NCBI GenBank assembly: GCA_964601355.1
Contig: CAZRNB010000021.1
Location: 1 to 31,974, forward strand
Direction: 5' to 3'
DNA from: CAZRNB01 sp964601355
Lineage (GTDB): Bacteria > Planctomycetota > Phycisphaerae > Sedimentisphaerales > Anaerobacaceae
DNA length: 31,974 bases
The notes under the pieces were generated by a model, which made no database searches, had not been told where the DNA came from, and saw nothing but the letters and a program-made list of their open reading frames with translations. Position numbers and translations under genes: made by a program. Each line of letters begins with the position of its first letter. The first letter of the stretch is position 1. Positions 28,551-31,974 of the stretch are shown here, piece by piece.

Positions 28551-29465
28551 ATGTGGTTTCGCATCAACCTTGAGATCGCCCAGTGCAAATTGAATTCCGC
28601 GCAAATAGTGCTCCAGCACCGGCCGGGTCCACGTCACAGCATGGTCGTGACCGAGCGAGCAGTAAAATACTCGACCTTGGCCCCATGTCTTGATCCAGGA
28701 TATGCCCGTATCCGCATCTGTAGTCTTTTCTGAGGTTTTCTGCGTGACCTCATCGCTCATATCAAGGCTCATCAGCACAAGCTGCTTGTCACGTGAATAT
28801 AACGGCGGTTCGGTCCGGTAAATCTCATCTTTTATCTTAAAGCTTTTGCCCTCAAACGGCGCCGTTAAAGGATGATTCGGCTCGTCAATCTTTATTGCCC
28901 ATGTTCCGCTTGCACCCCATGGATGACCTGTGAATTTGCCGCCCATCATCTCCTGTGCTTCCGGCCATTGATTGAAATTGTCGGTCGATGCGTGAATACC
29001 AATAATACCCTTTCCACCTTTGATAAAATCCATCAGAGATTGGCATAAATCAGGTGTGCTCTCAGGACTGAACGGCAGGGCCGTTGTATTGTTAAAACAC
29101 ACCGCGTCAAATTCCTTAAGGCTCTGGGCCTTGAAAATATTCGGGTCTGTGCTTATTACCACACTGAAGGCTTTCGTCTTCTGAGCCATAATCTCCAGAG
29201 CCTTGTCCCAGTATGGTATCGAAGTGTGTCTGAATCCTTTGGGTCCGCATAAGCTGAAAACCAGCAGCTTTCTCGGCCTATCAGGCTCAACAACAGCCCT
29301 TTTCGGCATAGCATCTTCCATTTTCACAATTTCATCCTGGCTGGGCAATTTCGTCTCTCGTCTCTCGTCCTTCGTTACCGTGGTGGCAGGTGGCTGAGCC
29401 TGTAGATTGTTAATTAAAAGTGACATACCCATAATAGCAAAAAATAGCTTGGAATATTGATTCAT
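28530..29465 (-). CDS. Exported ThuA-like domain protein
   Basis: A 311-aa protein with a signal peptide (MNQYSKLFFAIMGMSLLINNLQAQ) and a ThuA-like (class I glutamine amidotransferase-type) fold: LLVFSLCGPKGFRHTSIPYW, DAVCFNNTTALPF, GKGIIGIHASTDNF, ... GQGRVFYCSLGHDHAVTW. ThuA of rhizobia takes part in trehalose and disaccharide 3-keto catabolism. The start at 29465 follows AAGGAAC and opens the signal peptide; the frame extends 12 codons upstream. A GTCTCTCGTCTCTCGTCC tract (29351-29376) encodes TKDERRET after the signal peptide. Flanked by Gfo/Idh/MocA and HEAT genes. Confidence 0.85.
   Translation of the reverse strand: MNQYSKLFFAIMGMSLLINNLQAQPPATTVTKDERRETKLPSQDEIVKMEDAMPKRAVVEPDRPRKLLVFSLCGPKGFRHTSIPYWDKALEIMAQKTKAFSVVISTDPNIFKAQSLKEFDAVCFNNTTALPFSPESTPDLCQSLMDFIKGGKGIIGIHASTDNFNQWPEAQEMMGGKFTGHPWGASGTWAIKIDEPNHPLTAPFEGKSFKIKDEIYRTEPPLYSRDKQLVLMSLDMSDEVTQKTSEKTTDADTGISWIKTWGQGRVFYCSLGHDHAVTWTRPVLEHYLRGIQFALGDLKVDAKPHKKVRSS
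29351..29376 (-). repeat. GACGAGAGACGAGAGACGA tract inside the ThuA gene
   Basis: Plus TCGTCTCTCGTCTCTCGTCC, three-fold GACGAGA on the minus strand, in frame in the linker just after the signal peptide. Same family as 21031-21069. Confidence 0.6.
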
Positions 29466-29488
29466 TTTTGTTCCTTTTCTGATGAACT

Positions 29489-30805
29489 TTATAAATGCCA
29501 CGGGCTGCGCATCGGCCGGCTAAGCATTCTATTCGCCGTGTTGTCATTGACAAACTGCTCCTTATCCGGGTCCCATCGCAGTTTTTGTCCTAACAGCATG
29601 GCGATCTCGCCTAAAAGCCCCACACTCATCGATCGATGCGCTACATCTATAGGCGCTATGGTTTGTTTACGGCTTTTTACACAATCCAAAAAGTTCTGCT
29701 GATGGTCATTGCTTTTATACAACCTGATCTCGTTTGGGCCAATCTGCTCATCGAGAATACTCATAGGCTCAGCAACAAGTTTGTCGCTACGATCGACATG
29801 TATCCATCCCTTATCGCCGTACCACACGGTTCCCATACCTTTCGGCTGCTGTCGGTCGTTGGCAACTATCATCGTCAGGCCGTTGGCGTATTTGCACGTG
29901 AATTTATACTGCGTCGGAGCATCGTAAGTGCCGTCTTTGGGATAGAGACCGCTACCCTCGATCTCGATGGGGCCGGTGTGCTCCAGTCCCAGCCCCCAGT
30001 GAGCGATATCAACATGATGTCCCGCCCAATCGGTCAGCTGTCCGCCGGAATAATCCATAATCCAGCGCCAGTCCCAATGAGGTCCATCTCGGCCGAACTG
30101 CTGGTAAGGTCGCCATGGAGCCGGGCCAAGCCAGAAGTTCCAGTCCAGGCCATCAGGAACTGGCTGTACCGGCAAATTGCCGCCACCATTGCCCGTTGGC
30201 AAACCCACCTCAACCGTATGGACCTTGCCGATACGACCATTTCTCACCAGCTCGCAGGCACGGCGAAAATGCCACTGCGACCGCTGCCAGCTACCGGTCT
30301 GCCAGATTACACCGTACTGCTGAACGGCTTTAACCATCATTCGACCTTCATAGATCGTTCGAGCCAGCGGTTTTTCGCCGTACATATCCTTTCCGGCTCG
30401 GGCAGCTTCCAGAACCGGAATGGAATGCCAGTGGTCCGGAACAGCAAGTGACAGCACATCAATATCATCCCGGGCAATTAACTCACGGAAATCCACGTAC
30501 GTCTTGCAGTCGCTATTGTTATACATGAAGTCAACTCTGCCTTTTGCCCTGTCCAGACGCATTTTGTCCACGTCACAAACGGCTACAATCTGCACTTCAT
30601 CTTTATCAAGAAATCCTCTCATGTTGCCGGTGCCCTGGCTGCCCACGCCGATGCAGCCCATTGTAATTCGTTCGCTTGGAGCAGTAGTACCATTATCGCC
30701 CAAAGCAGAGGCTTTAACAATAAATGGAATGCTTAGACCGCCGATTGTTGCGCCAGCGGCTTCTTGTAAGAACCGACGTCGGCTGATACTCTTTTTGTTA
30801 CTCAT
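29489..30805 (-). CDS. Tat-exported Gfo/Idh/MocA oxidoreductase (3)
   Basis: A 438-aa protein with Tat signal SISRRRFLQEAAGATIGGLSI, NAD(P) motif CIGVGSQGTGN, CDVDKMRLDRAKGRV, the intact EKP triad (MYGEKPLARTIYEGRM) and catalytic helix DWAGHHVDIAHWGLG. GPIEIEGSGLYP and LDWNFWLGPAPWRPYQ are typical of this exported branch. It lies 12 nt after the TIM-barrel gene and 23 nt before ThuA, so all three are probably one transcript. Of the three paralogues this one has the most canonical motifs. Substrate unknown. Confidence 0.9.
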   Translation of the reverse strand: MSNKKSISRRRFLQEAAGATIGGLSIPFIVKASALGDNGTTAPSERITMGCIGVGSQGTGNMRGFLDKDEVQIVAVCDVDKMRLDRAKGRVDFMYNNSDCKTYVDFRELIARDDIDVLSLAVPDHWHSIPVLEAARAGKDMYGEKPLARTIYEGRMMVKAVQQYGVIWQTGSWQRSQWHFRRACELVRNGRIGKVHTVEVGLPTGNGGGNLPVQPVPDGLDWNFWLGPAPWRPYQQFGRDGPHWDWRWIMDYSGGQLTDWAGHHVDIAHWGLGLEHTGPIEIEGSGLYPKDGTYDAPTQYKFTCKYANGLTMIVANDRQQPKGMGTVWYGDKGWIHVDRSDKLVAEPMSILDEQIGPNEIRLYKSNDHQQNFLDCVKSRKQTIAPIDVAHRSMSVGLLGEIAMLLGQKLRWDPDKEQFVNDNTANRMLSRPMRSPWHL

Positions 30806-30817
30806 AATTTAATAACC

Positions 30818-31819
30818 TCATTTCTTTTCAAATGCTGCGTCAAATGCAAGCTTTGACGGCTTGAAGTCTGCTTTTTTGATATATTCGCACGCCTCTTTTG
30901 CACCGTGCTCACGGTCCATTCGGCTGTCTTCCCACTCAATCGAAAGCGGGCCTTGATAGCCGATGTCGTTCAGGGCAACAATAATTTCCTCGAAATTGAT
31001 ATCGCCGTGACCGATAGAGCGGAAGTCCCAGTAACGACGAGGGTCAGCGAACTCCGTATGGCCGCCAAAAACGCCCACCGTGCCGTCGCCGTGTCCCCAC
31101 CAGGCATCCTTCATGTGCGTGTGGAAAATACGATCGGGGAATGTACGAATGAATTTGACGTAATCAACGCCCTGATAGCCGAGGTGACTCGGATCATAGT
31201 TGAAACCGAAAGACTTGTGGCCATTGATGGCTTTTAGAATCCTTTGAGCTGAGGCGATGTCAAAGGCAATCTCAGTCGGATGAACCTCAAGAGCGAATTT
31301 CACGCCTTGTGCTTTGAATTCATCCAGTATAGGAGTCCATCGCCTGGCAAAATCATCGTAACCATCCTGTATCATCTTCGGTGCAACAGGCGGGAACGAA
31401 TAAAGCAGGTGCCAGATAGAGCTGCCGGTAAAACCATTGACGACTTTTACGCCGAGCTTCCTGGCAGCCGCAGCAGTCTGCATAATCTTTTTAGCGGCAC
31501 GTTTGCGGACGCCTTCAGGGTCGCCGTCGCCCCAGACATCCGGCGGCAAAATGGCCTTATGGCGCTGGTCTATATTGTCACAGACACACTGGCCGACCAG
31601 GTGTGTAGAGATAGCAAAAACCTTAAGACCATATTTGTTCAGAAGCTCACGCTTTGCTTTGCAGTAGTTATCGTCTTTGATGGCCTTATCCACCTCGAAG
31701 TGATCACCCCAGCAGGCCAATTCCAGACCGTCAAATCCCCAGCTTGCTGCTTTTTCCGCCAGCACTTCCAGAGGTAAATCCGCCCATTGGCCGGTAAAAA
31801 GTGTTATTGGCCTTGCCAT
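30818..31819 (-). CDS. Sugar phosphate isomerase/epimerase-like TIM barrel
   Basis: A 333-aa xylose-isomerase-like (AP endonuclease 2 superfamily) protein. It opens FTGQWADLPLEVLAEKAASWGFDGLELACWGDHF. Metal-ligand segments are all present: FALEVHPTE (Glu), FNYDPSHLGYQGVD (Asp/His), FHTHMKDA (His/Asp) and LSIEWEDSRMD (Glu). It is cytoplasmic (no signal). GGGAGG precedes the ATG by 8 nt. First gene of the minus-strand block, with its own promoter. Members act as isomerases or epimerases of sugars and cyclitols, and some cleave 3-keto-glycosides. It may process products made by the exported oxidoreductases (inference). Confidence 0.88.
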   Translation of the reverse strand: MARPITLFTGQWADLPLEVLAEKAASWGFDGLELACWGDHFEVDKAIKDDNYCKAKRELLNKYGLKVFAISTHLVGQCVCDNIDQRHKAILPPDVWGDGDPEGVRKRAAKKIMQTAAAARKLGVKVVNGFTGSSIWHLLYSFPPVAPKMIQDGYDDFARRWTPILDEFKAQGVKFALEVHPTEIAFDIASAQRILKAINGHKSFGFNYDPSHLGYQGVDYVKFIRTFPDRIFHTHMKDAWWGHGDGTVGVFGGHTEFADPRRYWDFRSIGHGDINFEEIIVALNDIGYQGPLSIEWEDSRMDREHGAKEACEYIKKADFKPSKLAFDAAFEKK

Positions 31820-31854
31820 AGATAACCTCCCTAATCAAAAATTCAGGTCTTTCG

Positions 31855-31872
31855 ATCCCGACCTATCGGGAT
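31855..31872. repeat. Short palindrome in the leader of the sugar locus
   Basis: ATCCCGA-ccta-TCGGGAT, a perfect 7-bp stem, about 36 nt before the ATG of the TIM-barrel gene and downstream of its predicted start site. It may be a leader hairpin or a dispersed repeat; no T run follows on the minus strand. Confidence 0.55.
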
Positions 31873-31883
31873 AAGAGCCTTTT

Positions 31884-31911
31884 ATTATAACCGGCATAAC
31901 CAAAGAATCAA
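31884..31911 (-). promoter_or_regulatory. Predicted promoter of the sugar-oxidation locus
   Basis: On the minus strand TTGATT (plus 31906-31911), 16 nt, TATAAT (plus 31884-31889). A start near 31877 gives a leader of about 58 nt with the palindrome at 31855-31872 and a GGGAGG ribosome site. Confidence 0.55.
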
Positions 31912-31974
31912 TTCAAAATTCCTCAAACTTAGGGGTTTTACCATAAGCTTCTCCGCAGCAAATCCTTGTGCAGC

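Noticed and set aside
17541..29376. CRISPR array, considered because of many short repeats and palindromes
   Set aside because: Copies are dispersed, not evenly spaced with unique spacers, and no cas gene is present.
31912..31974. End of an upstream minus-strand gene at the window edge
   Set aside because: One frame ends soon (LHKDLLRRSLW then stop) and another runs to 31884, but neither has enough sequence to judge.

Overview
The window looks like chromosome of an anaerobic or sediment-type planctomycete, most likely Phycisphaerae/Sedimentisphaerales-like. This is inferred from gene content only. The clues are a dockerin-like EF-hand protein fused to a metallo-beta-lactamase fold and LamG, three Tat-exported Gfo/Idh/MocA oxidoreductases, HEAT and ThuA proteins, a TIGR03663-type membrane glycosyltransferase and multihaem cytochrome c. 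No ribosomal marker is present to settle it.

Layout. Positions 1-9000 hold the tail of a DUF3800 gene, a probable minus-strand structured RNA, then plus-strand genes: mnmE, bioY, a PDZ-containing ABC exporter, panB, a TrpB2-type PLP enzyme and an outer-membrane porin. A second small-RNA candidate lies upstream of panB. Positions 9100-12450 hold a radical SAM protein and a large exported protein of unknown function. Positions 12620-13080 hold tmRNA (ssrA, minus) with its terminator. Then come the dockerin/MBL/LamG protein (minus) and a DPM1/ALG5-like glycosyltransferase (plus).

From 15582 to 31819 every gene is on the minus strand. Read in transcription order: sugar phosphate isomerase-like TIM barrel, Gfo/Idh/MocA, ThuA-like protein, two HEAT-repeat proteins, two more Gfo/Idh/MocA proteins, a heptahaem cytochrome c with a membrane cytochrome b, an MFS sugar-type transporter, and then a separate operon with its own strong promoter (discoidin-like lipoprotein, TIGR03663 glycosyltransferase, ApbE) whose genes overlap by ATGA. 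The first part reads as an exported sugar-oxidation locus with a haem electron outlet. That role is inferred.

The most unusual feature is that several families of short repeats have colonised both spacers and reading frames. One is a hairpin family with fixed flanks (AACCCC left, GGGGCTAAATATTT right) and stems that differ by compensating changes; seven copies are seen. Others are GACGAGGGACGA-type low-complexity tracts, an inverted pair of a 25-bp element inside mnmE, and IENRKSKIEN-coding and TTCATAGTTC-type repeats. In most coding cases the frame is kept. In one gene they make up essentially the whole signal peptide, in another they follow the start codon, and in others they supply the C-terminus.
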